Of a DNA stretch of 35,399 bases, positions 16,409 to 24,239 are shown in pieces (position 1 is the first letter of the stretch; every line of letters begins with the position of its first letter). Where the stretch lies: assembly GCA_902801765.1 (NCBI GenBank), contig CADCJO010000005.1, forward strand, positions 60,303 to 95,701. The letters are read 5' to 3'. Under the pieces are notes generated by a model. It was given only the letters and a program-made list of their open reading frames with translations. It was not told the DNA's origin and made no database searches. Source of the stretch: an uncultured Eubacteriales bacterium. Its GTDB lineage: Bacteria; Bacillota; Clostridia; Christensenellales; Aristaeellaceae. A program made the position numbers and the translations under genes.

Positions 16409-16612
16409 AGCGGGGGCTTTGGACAGGCACAGAAGTATTATATTCATTTCATTCGGAGGATAAAAGTCCCTCCGACCTGAACCGGCAAAGGTTCTCTGAT
16501 TTCGACAGAATTAGACGGGAAACAACGATTCCGCAAAACTGAAAGAAGCTTATATATTATCGCGGCAGGTCTGTTCGATTCTGCTGGAGTATTCGCAGAC
16601 CCCCGCTTTTTT
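16409..16612 (+). ncRNA. Possible structured RNA ending in a terminator
   Basis: AGCGGGGG (16409-16416) can pair with CCCCCGCT (16600-16607), which runs straight into TTTTTT, so the closing helix also acts as terminator. Nested inside are CAGAA/TTCTG (16430/16579), GACCTG/CAGGTC (16474/16566), and local hairpins GGAGG/CCTCC (16455-16473), AACC/GGTT (16480-16493), TCTG/CAGA (16495-16509) and GGAA/TTCC (16518-16532). The length of about 204 nt suits a 6S-like RNA or a riboswitch-type leader, but I recognise no class. No clear rightward promoter precedes it. It lies in the 436-base gap 16359-16794. Confidence 0.35.
16437..16442 (-). promoter_or_regulatory. Possible -10 for the PdaB-like/SSB-like unit
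   Basis: A minus-strand TATAAT lies 78 bases upstream of the PdaB-like start codon. The sequence at the -35 distance (TTTTAT) is poor, so this is a weak call. Confidence 0.3.
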
Positions 16613-16695
16613 ATTTTATCCGGTCAATCTTAAATGAACCTTTAAGCCTGCCAGGCCAGCTAAAAAGTATTGCGTGGCCTATTGGTATTTTTCCC

Positions 16696-16724
16696 TTGCT
16701 TTTCCATTCCCATTCGGTTATAAT
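16696..16724 (+). promoter_or_regulatory. Promoter of the polyphosphate:AMP phosphotransferase gene
   Basis: TTGCTT (16696-16701), a 17-base spacer and TATAAT (16719-16724), 70 bases before the start codon. Confidence 0.65.
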
Positions 16725-16794
16725 AGACGCAACGGAAAAAATTGTTCCATTTTTGTCATGCGTTTATATCAAATCATCATTGGAGGAAAGACGG

Positions 16795-18285
16795 ATGCTG
16801 AAGGATTTTGAACGGAAAAAGCCCGAGGACAAGGAAGCGCTGAGCACGGAAATCAAAGAAATACGGGAAACGCTGCTGGGCCAGCAGCAATTGCTGCGGG
16901 ACGCGAAGCTGCCGGTGATCGTGCTGATCGAGGGATGGGCCGCGGCGGGCAAAGGCAGCCTGATCAAGGAACTGATCAGCGAGATCGACCCGCGCTTTTA
17001 CACCGTGGTGTCTCCCGTGATCGTGCCGGAAACAGAGGAGCGCTACCCTTTCCTGTACCAATACTTTAAGGCGATCCCCGAGAACGGAAAAATCACCTTC
17101 CTGGATTCCGGCTGGATGGAAAGCGCCGTGCGCAAATACCTGCGCCATGAAATCACCAAGGACGAATACCGCCGCCGGGTGCGCCAGGTGAATGAGTTCG
17201 AGCGCCAGCTGCGGGACGGCGGCTACCTGGTGCTGAAAATCTTCCTGCACATCGAAAAGAAGGAACAGTTCGAGCGGCTCCAGGCCCTGGTGGACAACCC
17301 TGAAACCGAGTGGCGTGTCACGGAGGAAGATCTGTGGCAGCATCGGGAATACAAGCGCTTCATGGAAGCCTACGACGACTTCATGGAGAAAACCGACGAG
17401 ATCCTGCCCTGGCACATCCTGGACGGCAGCCGCCGCAAGACCGCCGTACGCGACGCCATGAAGCTGCTGGCCCAGAAGATCCAGTACGGGCTTGATAACG
17501 GGCGGTATGTGGGCGATCCCTTCGAGGAAGAATTCCCGCTGAAGGAAATGCCCAAGCTGGCCGAAGTCGATCTGTCGCCCACGATTGACGACGAGGAATA
17601 CAAGAAGGAACTAAAAAAGCTCCAGACCCGGCTGAGCGAGCTGCACAACATCATCTACCGCAAGAAGATTCCCGTCGTTCTCTGCTACGAGGGCTGGGAC
17701 GCCGCGGGCAAAGGCGGCAACATCCGCCGCGTGGCGTACCCCCTGGACCCCCGGGGCTTCGACGTGCACCCCATCGCCTCGCCCCTTCCCCACGAATTGA
17801 ACCGCCAGTATTTGTGGCGCTTCTGGACGCGCCTGCCGCGTACCGGCCACATCTGCATCTTTGACCGCACCTGGTATGGCCGGGTGATGGTGGAGCGGCT
17901 GGAGGGCTTCTGCTCCGAAAAGGACTGGCAGCGGGCCTATAACGAGATCAACGAGTTTGAGCGCCAGCTTACCGACTGGGGCGCGGTGGTAATCAAATTC
18001 TGGATTCACATCGACCAGGAAACCCAGCTGGCCCGCTTCACCGAGCGTCAGAACACCCCCGAAAAGGTGTGGAAAATCACCGACGAGGATTGGCGCAACC
18101 GCGAAAAGTGGCCCCAGTACGAGGTCGCCGTGGACGAAATGCTGCAAAAGACCAGCACCAAAAACGCGCCCTGGTACATCATCGAAAGCAACGATAAAAA
18201 ATACGCCCGCATCCGCACCCTGAAAATCATCATCAAGGCGCTGGAAAAGGCGTGTGAAAATCACTTTGAGCAGATGATGGAATAA
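16795..18285 (+). CDS. pap: Polyphosphate:AMP phosphotransferase (two-domain PPK2)
   Basis: 496 residues with two fused PPK2 domains, the layout of class II PPK2 enzymes, which make ADP from AMP with polyphosphate as donor. The C-terminal domain has an intact Walker A (GWDAAGKGG, 300-308) and the DRTWYGR motif (357-363). The N-terminal domain keeps Walker A (GWAAAGKGS, 47-55) but its second motif is degenerate (LDSGWMES, D104). That is as expected for this class, in which only the second domain is catalytic. The start at 16795 follows TGGAGGAAAG; a longer frame from 16696 would begin inside the promoter. It is a single-gene unit and cytoplasmic. No polyphosphate kinase 1 or exopolyphosphatase is in the window. 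Confidence 0.93.
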   Translation: MLKDFERKKPEDKEALSTEIKEIRETLLGQQQLLRDAKLPVIVLIEGWAAAGKGSLIKELISEIDPRFYTVVSPVIVPETEERYPFLYQYFKAIPENGKITFLDSGWMESAVRKYLRHEITKDEYRRRVRQVNEFERQLRDGGYLVLKIFLHIEKKEQFERLQALVDNPETEWRVTEEDLWQHREYKRFMEAYDDFMEKTDEILPWHILDGSRRKTAVRDAMKLLAQKIQYGLDNGRYVGDPFEEEFPLKEMPKLAEVDLSPTIDDEEYKKELKKLQTRLSELHNIIYRKKIPVVLCYEGWDAAGKGGNIRRVAYPLDPRGFDVHPIASPLPHELNRQYLWRFWTRLPRTGHICIFDRTWYGRVMVERLEGFCSEKDWQRAYNEINEFERQLTDWGAVVIKFWIHIDQETQLARFTERQNTPEKVWKITDEDWRNREKWPQYEVAVDEMLQKTSTKNAPWYIIESNDKKYARIRTLKIIIKALEKACENHFEQMME

Positions 18286-18320
18286 TATTCCAAAATGCTA
18301 ACAGTCTTGTTGTGAAGGGT

Positions 18321-18757
18321 GGACGAGGCGAGGGCCTGTGCGGCCCTCGTGCACCTGCACCAGGAGATGAAATCTCCTGGACCTCAATAGCGGATATTGC
18401 TTGACTGTTAAATTAGCTTGGTTCCCGCTGATGCCGGGAAGAACGCGGAAGTCTGGCTTGGTTCCGTGGTGCTTCTGGCCCGGCGGCAAAGCCGCCAGCC
18501 CGGATGCTTTGCATCCGGGGAAAGCCGGGGAATCATCCGCAGGGGAAAGCGAACTTTCCCCTGCGGATGTTCCCGGGCTCTCTTGGGCCAGAAGCCCTCT
18601 AATTTTTCGTCACCCCAGCGCGGCAGGCGAAACTTATCTGCTTTTCCCAGCTACGTTATTTCGCCAGTTGCGGGTCCAGGGCGGTCACCGCCCTGGTTCG
18701 GGTCTGGGGCGAACAGCCCCAGCGTTTCTTTTTGCTTGATTTGAAATTCACCCTTGA
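18321..18757 (+). repeat. Large multi-hairpin repeat, copy B (complete, short subtype)
   Basis: Hairpins in order: CGAGGGCC/GGCCCTCG (18329-18349); CCAGGAGAT-GAA-ATCTCCTGG (18360-18380); TTCCCG/CGGGAA (about 18422-18440); GGCGGC-AAA-GCCGCC (18482-18496); CCGGATGC-TTT-GCATCCGG (18500-18518); a long arm with a perfect 15-bp ATCCGCAGGGGAAAG stem (18535-18568) on a base containing a G-G mismatch; GGGC-CAGAA-GCCC; CCAGGGCGG-TCA-CCGCCCTGG (18676-18696); CTGGGGC-GAACA-GCCCCAG (18704-18722). It fills most of the 549-base gap between the convergent pap and nagZ genes. The reading frame that is open in the other copies is stopped here, which argues against a protein. Confidence 0.85.
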
Positions 18758-18790
18758 GAACAAGCCTGTTAACAGTAGTCCATACACATC

Positions 18791-18821
18791 GAAAGCCCCG
18801 GAGAATCCCTCCGGGGCTTTC
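18791..18821. terminator. Perfect hairpin at the end of nagZ
   Basis: GAAAGCCCCGGAG and its exact complement close on five bases, 14 bases past the nagZ stop. The U-tract is short on both strands, but the 13-bp GC-rich stem and its position suit the 3' end of the operon. Confidence 0.6.
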
Positions 18822-18834
18822 AACTGTTCCATCT

Positions 18835-20307
18835 TTACTTCTTTATCAATTCGATCACGGTGTTCAGCGCCAATTCGTCATACTGCCAGGCGGCGATTTG
18901 CCATACCGTTTCCGGCAGGCCCTCTGCGTACAGAGGCACATTCATATTCGCCGCAATGGTCTGTATTCCCTCACCCGCCAACCGGCAGGCGGCTTGAACA
19001 GCCTTGCCGTTGTCCGGGTGCTTGTTCAGGAAAACCACGGCGGTTTTCGTCCCAACCGGGGCTGTCTCTTCCAATCCGATCTGTTTCCCCCGGAACGTTT
19101 CCGCGCAAACCGCCGCCGCGTCCAAGGGTACGTCGTCGCTGGCGAAGGACGCCGCTTTCGCTGGTACGCCCAGGAACACAGTGCTTTCATTCACCGCGGG
19201 CAGAGGTTTTCCTTCCGGCGCGTGAAGCACCCGCACCGCCTCGCTCATGATCTTTTTCGCAAGCGCTTTTTGCTCCACGCTGCCGAACTGGGCCGCATCA
19301 CCCATGGGCAGGGGCAGGGCCTTTTTGATTTCCACGATGTGTGCAAAACGCTGCTCGATCTCATCTTTATCCATCTGCCCGTTTTCGATCGCCTTGTACA
19401 TGTATTCGCTGGCGGAGGCAGCCTGCTCCTCGGAGTGGCAAATCAGCGCGATGTCCACGCCCGCGGCCAACGCGCGGCGCGTCCCCTCCTCGATGCCGTA
19501 CAAATCCATCACCGCGTTCATTTCCATGCCGTCGGTCAGGCTGATGCCCTCAAAACCCAGCCTGTCCCGCAGCAGGCCGGTCATGATCTTCCGGGAGACT
19601 GTGCCGGGAATACCCTCCGGCTCAAAGGCCGGGCATACCAGATGCGCCGACATGATGCCCTTGACTCCCGCTTTGATGGCCGCGCGGAAGCTGACCAATT
19701 CACAGGCTTCAATTTCTTCGGCGGTTTTGTTCAGGATGGGCAAGCCCAGATGGGAGTCCACCGCCGAATCCCCCAGCCCGAAGAAATGCTTGGCGCAGGC
19801 GAACACACCCGTTTCCTGCACGCCGCGCACGTAGGCCGCGCCGAATTCTCCCGCTTTTTCAGGCGTTTCCGCAAAGCTGCGGTTGCCCAGCGCGGTGGCG
19901 GGGTTCGTCAGCACGTCCATGACTGGGGCCAGGTTGAAGTTGATACCCACGGCCCGCAGTTCTTCCCCGATCAGCCGCCCGATCTGAAAGGCGTTCTCCG
20001 TGTCTCCGGTGGAGCCAATCGTCAGGGCGCACGGCGTTTCGGCGGCAATGTCCGCCAGCCGCGACACACCGCCGCATTCCTCGTCGATCATGATAAAGGG
20101 CTCGATGCCCGTTTCCCCCACGATCAGCTCCCGCAGGGACGCGCACAGGGCTTTGAGCTGTTCATAGCTTTTCACATTCCGGCGGAACAGCAGCGCGTTG
20201 CCCACCTTGTATTGCTTCACCAGCTCCACATACTCCGGCGGCACTTCCAGGCCGTCAAAGCCAACGACCAGGCGCTGCCCGATTTTGATTCTCATTTCCT
20301 CAATCAT
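18835..20307 (-). CDS. nagZ: Beta-N-acetylglucosaminidase, GH3 (NagZ)
   Basis: 490 residues: a GH3 TIM barrel (to about 330) plus a C-terminal alpha/beta domain like that of the Bacillus enzyme. The NagZ loop reads KHFFGLGDSAVDSH (172-186), where D184 and H186 form the Asp-His dyad that protonates the leaving group; D259 in SLTDGMEMNA is the nucleophile. The usual KHFPGHGD is altered to KHFFGLGD, a small oddity. NagZ removes GlcNAc from GlcNAc-MurNAc fragments. There is no signal peptide, so unlike the secreted Bacillus enzyme it acts on imported material. The start at 20307 follows AAGGAG; the longer frame from 20406 would translate the hairpin repeat. It is the last gene of the leftward recovery operon, after namZ. 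Confidence 0.92.
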   Translation of the reverse strand: MIEEMRIKIGQRLVVGFDGLEVPPEYVELVKQYKVGNALLFRRNVKSYEQLKALCASLRELIVGETGIEPFIMIDEECGGVSRLADIAAETPCALTIGSTGDTENAFQIGRLIGEELRAVGINFNLAPVMDVLTNPATALGNRSFAETPEKAGEFGAAYVRGVQETGVFACAKHFFGLGDSAVDSHLGLPILNKTAEEIEACELVSFRAAIKAGVKGIMSAHLVCPAFEPEGIPGTVSRKIMTGLLRDRLGFEGISLTDGMEMNAVMDLYGIEEGTRRALAAGVDIALICHSEEQAASASEYMYKAIENGQMDKDEIEQRFAHIVEIKKALPLPMGDAAQFGSVEQKALAKKIMSEAVRVLHAPEGKPLPAVNESTVFLGVPAKAASFASDDVPLDAAAVCAETFRGKQIGLEETAPVGTKTAVVFLNKHPDNGKAVQAACRLAGEGIQTIAANMNVPLYAEGLPETVWQIAAWQYDELALNTVIELIKK

Positions 20308-20330
20308 GGCGATTCTCCTTATTCTGTATT

Positions 20331-20375
20331 CTGGGGGAAACCGTTCTTTGGAGCCCAAAGAACGGTTTCCCCCAG
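20331..20375. repeat. GGGGGAAACC perfect hairpin repeat, copy 2
   Basis: A 21-bp perfect stem (CTGGGGGAAACCGTTCTTTGG and complement) closes on AGC, followed by ACCCCCTTCCGAGAAAGGCAA. It lies between namZ and nagZ inside an operon, 24 bases upstream of the nagZ start codon, so it could affect nagZ translation or message stability. Confidence 0.85.
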
Positions 20376-20434
20376 ACCCCCTTCCGAGAAAGGCAAAAGG
20401 AACCATATTCTTCTCTGACTTGATATTTCTTGTG

Positions 20435-21580
20435 CTACTCAGTATATAAAAGGAAAGACTTCCGCTGTTCCAGGAACGCTTCCCGCGCTGGCTTGTACGC
20501 TTCCATCAGGGAGCGGGCGTCGTGCCGCCCCAGACGGTAAGCGTCGGTACCCAGCAGCTTGTCGATAAAGAAAGTTCCAGGGGTGTTGGACAGATATTCC
20601 AGCCGATCGGGATGCAGGGCGCGGATCTCATCCAGCAGCGTCAGCGCACCTTCCACCACGTTGGCCGCGTGCCGATCGGTGATGTGCACCTGCACCCCGG
20701 CGCAGGGCTGGCCCGCGTATTTGGAGAAGGTGGGGGTAAAGTATGCGGCCCGGAAATGCAGCCCCGGCAGGCCATGCTTTTCCATGCGCTTCTCCAGCGT
20801 CCGGGCGTCAATCCACGGCGCGCCGATGTACTCAAAGGGCAGGGTCGTGCCCCGTCCCTCGGACACGTTCGTGCCTTCAAATACGCAAGTGCCGATATAT
20901 GCCAGCGCCGCGTGGAACGTGGCACAGTTGGGCGACGGCGCGACCCAGGGAATGTCCAAGGCGTCCAAATAATCCCTGCGGTTCCATCCGGCTAACGGAA
21001 CAATCGTCAAATCCAGATTGAGCTTTAGATGGTCCTTCACCCACAGGGCGTATTCCCCCATGGTCAGGCCGTACCGGGTGGGCAGGGGATACATGCCCAC
21101 ATAGGAGGCAAACCGTGTATCCAGCACCGTTCCCTCCACCCGCTCGCCGCCCAGGGGATTCACCCGGTCGAACACCACCACGGGTTTGCCCGCCCTGGCG
21201 CATTCCTCCATGGCGAAGGACAAGGCGTACAGGTAGGTATAAAACCGTGCCCCCACATCCTGCATATCAAAACAGAACACGTCGAAGGCGTCTAGCATGT
21301 CCTGCGTTAAACGGTGGGTTTTGCCGTACACCGCATAGACGGGCACACCCGTCACCGGGTCAGGTTGGGTTTCGTAGGCCGCGCCTGCCTGAACATCCCC
21401 TCGGATGCCGTGCTCCACCGCGAACAGCGCGGTCAGGTTATACCGGCCGTTCAGCAAATCAATGCCGCTGCGGAACTGCCGGTCGATGCCCGTCTGGTTG
21501 GTCATGAAGCCGACACGCTTTCCCCGGCAAACCGGGTCAGCCAGCTCCAATCTGTCCAGGCCGGAAAGAATCTTTTTCAT
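20435..21580 (-). CDS. namZ: Exo-beta-N-acetylmuramidase NamZ (DUF1343, GH171)
   Basis: 381 residues matching the DUF1343/YbbC family, shown in Bacillus subtilis to cut MurNAc from the non-reducing end of peptidoglycan fragments. Family blocks: VGFMTNQTGID; ALFAVEHGIRGD with E56-H57 at the catalytic position; VYAVYGKTHRLT; FDMQDVGARFYTYLYAL; PSPNCATFHAALAYIGTCVF; EGTNVSEGRGTTLPFEYIGAPW. There is no signal peptide, whereas the Bacillus protein is exported, so this one works in the cytoplasm. The start at 21580 has GAGGA upstream, lying only just past the terminator of the preceding gene. With NagZ it can strip alternating GlcNAc and MurNAc residues. Confidence 0.92.
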   Translation of the reverse strand: MKKILSGLDRLELADPVCRGKRVGFMTNQTGIDRQFRSGIDLLNGRYNLTALFAVEHGIRGDVQAGAAYETQPDPVTGVPVYAVYGKTHRLTQDMLDAFDVFCFDMQDVGARFYTYLYALSFAMEECARAGKPVVVFDRVNPLGGERVEGTVLDTRFASYVGMYPLPTRYGLTMGEYALWVKDHLKLNLDLTIVPLAGWNRRDYLDALDIPWVAPSPNCATFHAALAYIGTCVFEGTNVSEGRGTTLPFEYIGAPWIDARTLEKRMEKHGLPGLHFRAAYFTPTFSKYAGQPCAGVQVHITDRHAANVVEGALTLLDEIRALHPDRLEYLSNTPGTFFIDKLLGTDAYRLGRHDARSLMEAYKPAREAFLEQRKSFLLYTE

Positions 21581-21594
21581 GGCGTACTGTCCTC

Positions 21595-21630
21595 TAAAAA
21601 GGCCCCGTTTCCGCGGGGAAACGGGGCCAA
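21595..21630 (-). terminator. Intrinsic terminator between binding-protein gene and namZ
   Basis: On the minus strand GGCCCCGTTTCC pairs with GGAAACGGGGCC and is followed by TTTTT. It lies between two genes of the same operon, 15 bases before the namZ start codon, so it probably lets through only part of the transcripts. Confidence 0.85.
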
Positions 21631-21651
21631 GCGTTACCAGGTCATTTCAGC

Positions 21652-23100
21652 TTATTTGCCCAGGAAGGCGTTCAGCTGATTCTGGATCTCGGTGATGACA
21701 TCCTGGAGACCAACCTCGTTCAGGCGGCCAAGAATCTCGGGGATGGCCACATCAGGATCGGAGGTGCCGGTCTGCAGTTCAGGCATATATTCTTCGATGA
21801 CAGACTTGATCGCCAGGCACTGGGTTTCGACGGGCGTCAGGTCGGGCGTGAAGCCCATGGCGGCGGACAGGGTGGCATGCTCATAGTTGGCCATGGTCTT
21901 TTCCCACTGATGGATATCGGTGGGCACTTCCGGGAACGGAGAGGCTTCCAGCGCGCCCAGCGTGTAGTGGCCCTGACCATAGGCATTGACCTTCATGTTG
22001 TTCTGGCCCAGTTCGGTCTTGGTCACGGTGCCGTCCTCGTTGCGGGTGTAGTGCTTGCCTTCGATGCCGTAGCGGGCGGTCTCACGATACCAGGGATCGG
22101 TGTTCATGAGCTCGATCAGTTTCAGGGCTTCCTGGGGATGCTCGGAGAAGCTGCTCACGGCGGTCATGGAGCCGCGGATGGAGGAGGTGCTCAGGAAAGC
22201 GCCGTCATAGCGGGAGATGTAGATGGGCTTCTTGATGACGTTGGCCCACACGGTTTCAGCGCCGAACCAGCCCTGGCCGGACTGCACCACGCCAGCCTGG
22301 GCGCGGGGCATGGACTCGGTAACGGCGGCGTCGGGATTGATGTAGCCCTTCTGATACCATTCATGAATCTTCTTGATGCGGTTCACGAAGGCGGGGATTT
22401 CAAAGGCGGATTTGACAGTATGCTCGTTCTCGGTTCCCTGAGCTTCCCATTCCAGGCCGATCAGGTAATCCATGTTGAGCCAGTCAACAACGCAGTTCTT
22501 CCAGGAAGTGATGCCGCCCTTGCTCATCTTGAAGGGATAGTCATCGGGATGGTCGGCCTTGTAGGCTTCAAAGTACTTTTCGATGCCGTCGAAGCTGATG
22601 TAGGAATCCTGCTCGAAGCCCTTCTGGTTGAGGAAGTAGTCGCTGTCCAGGATCCAGAACACTTCGTAACCGATATCCTTCATGTGGGGGATGGCATAGA
22701 TGCCGCCGTTGACCTTCACGCCTTCCCAAGCCAGATCCACGATGGAATCCTTCAGGGCGGGATAGTTGGCCAGATCATCGGTCAGTTCACGGAACATGCC
22801 GGCCGCCACGTTGGTGGCATAATCGTTCCACCAGTCGCAGGTGAAGGCGATATCAAAGTATTCGCCGGTCTGCGTGGCAAGAGCGATCTGGGTCTCGTTC
22901 ATGTACTTGTATTCGCAGGTGACGCCGATTTTCTCCGCGGAGTAAGCGTTCAGGGCTTCTTCCACTTCGGGCCAATCAAGCGGCGCTTCTGTGTCGCAGT
23001 AGATGAACCATACCAGTTTCACGGGTTCTTCCGCCGCCGCGAAAGAGCACAGGCTCAGCATCATCACGGCCGCAAGAATCAGGGCAAGAACTTTCTTCAT
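21652..23100 (-). CDS. Extracellular solute-binding protein, probable cell-wall-fragment importer
   Basis: 482 residues. Signal peptide MKKVLALILAAVMMLSLCSFAAAEEP; the cysteine is not in a good lipobox (LSLC), and cleavage after AAA by signal peptidase I looks more likely. The mature part resembles LplA-type binding proteins (TGEYFDIAFTCDWWNDYA; NGGIYAIPHMKDIGYEVFWI; ALKLIELMNTDPWYRE). The start at 23100 follows AAAGGAGG. It lies between its two permease genes and namZ-nagZ, and diverges from murQ-murK, so I infer that it binds GlcNAc-MurNAc-type fragments or muropeptides. No binding specificity can be read from the sequence. Confidence 0.87.
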   Translation of the reverse strand: MKKVLALILAAVMMLSLCSFAAAEEPVKLVWFIYCDTEAPLDWPEVEEALNAYSAEKIGVTCEYKYMNETQIALATQTGEYFDIAFTCDWWNDYATNVAAGMFRELTDDLANYPALKDSIVDLAWEGVKVNGGIYAIPHMKDIGYEVFWILDSDYFLNQKGFEQDSYISFDGIEKYFEAYKADHPDDYPFKMSKGGITSWKNCVVDWLNMDYLIGLEWEAQGTENEHTVKSAFEIPAFVNRIKKIHEWYQKGYINPDAAVTESMPRAQAGVVQSGQGWFGAETVWANVIKKPIYISRYDGAFLSTSSIRGSMTAVSSFSEHPQEALKLIELMNTDPWYRETARYGIEGKHYTRNEDGTVTKTELGQNNMKVNAYGQGHYTLGALEASPFPEVPTDIHQWEKTMANYEHATLSAAMGFTPDLTPVETQCLAIKSVIEEYMPELQTGTSDPDVAIPEILGRLNEVGLQDVITEIQNQLNAFLGK

Positions 23101-23131
23101 GCTTGGGTTCCTCCTTTTTTATTCTATTTGA

Positions 23132-23147
23132 TGCGGCATCTGCCGCA
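23132..23147 (-). promoter_or_regulatory. 5'-UTR hairpin upstream of the second binding-protein gene
   Basis: TGCGGCA-TC-TGCCGCA lies about 32 bases before the ATG, in the same relative position as the hairpin of the first binding-protein gene. Confidence 0.4.
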
Positions 23148-23155
23148 CAAATACA

Positions 23156-23262
23156 GGGGATTAGGGATTAGGCAGTAGGCAGTAGTTTAATTTTGGTTTT
23201 CACTTTTTTATCGTCTTTTACCTACTGCCTATTGCCTATTGCCTACTGCCTATTGCCTTTTA
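23156..23262. repeat. CAGTAGG inverted-repeat element, short form
   Basis: The left arm is GGATTAGGGATTAGGCAGTA and the right arm has five CTACTGCC/CTATTGCC units. It separates the second permease gene from the binding-protein gene, the same operon position as the element at 2730-2814. The right arm reaches the permease stop codon. Confidence 0.85.
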
Positions 23263-24222
23263 TCCCTTCACCGCGCCGATGGTCAGGCCGGAGATGAAGT
23301 ATTTCTGAAAGAAGGGATAGGAGAACATGATGGGCACCACGGCGATGACGACGATGGCCATGCGCATGGTTTCGCTGGGAAGCGCATTGGTGTTGGCGGA
23401 CATGGCCATATCGTTGTTGGCAAGATACTGAATGTTCTTTTCGATGTTCACCAGCACGTACTGGAGGGGGAATAGGTCGTGCATTTTGCTTTCAATGTAC
23501 AGGCTGGCCTGATACCAATCGTTCCAGTAGGCGAACGTGAGGAACAGGGCGATGGTAGCAATGGCGGGCAGGGAAATCGGCAGCACCAGCTGTACAAAGA
23601 TACGAAGCTGGCTGGCTCCGTCCATCTTGCCGGACTCGATGATTTCATCGGGCACGGTGGTCTGGAAGAAGGTGCGCATGATGATCACATAGAAGCTGGA
23701 ACAGGCCAATGGGAAAATCAGCGCCCAGTAAGTGTTTTTGAGCCCCAGCAGCTGGGTGTTCACCACATAGGTGGACAGCAGGCCGCCGTTAAAAATCATG
23801 GGGATAAAGATCAGCGTAGTATAGATACCGCGGAGCTTGAAGCTTCGGCGGGACAGCACATAGCCCATCGTGGAAATCAGCGTCAGCCCGATCAGCGTGC
23901 CCACCACCGTGAGGCCCACGGAGGTCAGAAACGCCAGAATGATCGTGGGAATGCCTCGGGTGTTGCGCAGATGCCACACATAATCATAAGCGTCCGTGCT
24001 CCATTCGGCGGGTACAAAGCTGTAGCCCACCTTGCCGATGGAGGCTTCGGAAGAGAAGGAAATAATGATGACGAACACGACAGGAATCACGCACAGAACG
24101 GCCAGCAGGATAAACAGCGTGGTGTAAGCCACGTTGGTGCCCGGCTTGATGGCGTTGAAGCGTTCCATACCGCTGCCGGTTTCTCTGGGGGCGGAGGATT
24201 TCTTGATTTCAGTCACGGACAT
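23260..24222 (-). CDS. Carbohydrate ABC transporter permease (YtcP/LplC type), second system
   Basis: 320 residues with about six membrane helices after a soluble N-terminal tail (MSVTEIKKSSAPRETGSG). The first helix is TTLFILLAVLCVIPVVFVII. The EAA loop is SGKMDGASQLRIFVQLVLP. The end PFFQKYFISGLTIGAVKG is the common C-terminus of this family. The start at 24222 follows GGAGGAG. It begins 17 bases after its partner permease gene. Together with that gene and the binding protein it forms the importer of the peptidoglycan-recovery island; no ATPase gene is present. Confidence 0.92.
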   Translation of the reverse strand: MSVTEIKKSSAPRETGSGMERFNAIKPGTNVAYTTLFILLAVLCVIPVVFVIIISFSSEASIGKVGYSFVPAEWSTDAYDYVWHLRNTRGIPTIILAFLTSVGLTVVGTLIGLTLISTMGYVLSRRSFKLRGIYTTLIFIPMIFNGGLLSTYVVNTQLLGLKNTYWALIFPLACSSFYVIIMRTFFQTTVPDEIIESGKMDGASQLRIFVQLVLPISLPAIATIALFLTFAYWNDWYQASLYIESKMHDLFPLQYVLVNIEKNIQYLANNDMAMSANTNALPSETMRMAIVVIAVVPIMFSYPFFQKYFISGLTIGAVKG

Positions 24223-24239
24223 CTTTCTCTCCTCCTTCC

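Noticed and set aside
16565..16600. tRNA-like T-arm GTTCGATTC
   Set aside because: No cloverleaf, acceptor stem or anticodon arm can be built around it.
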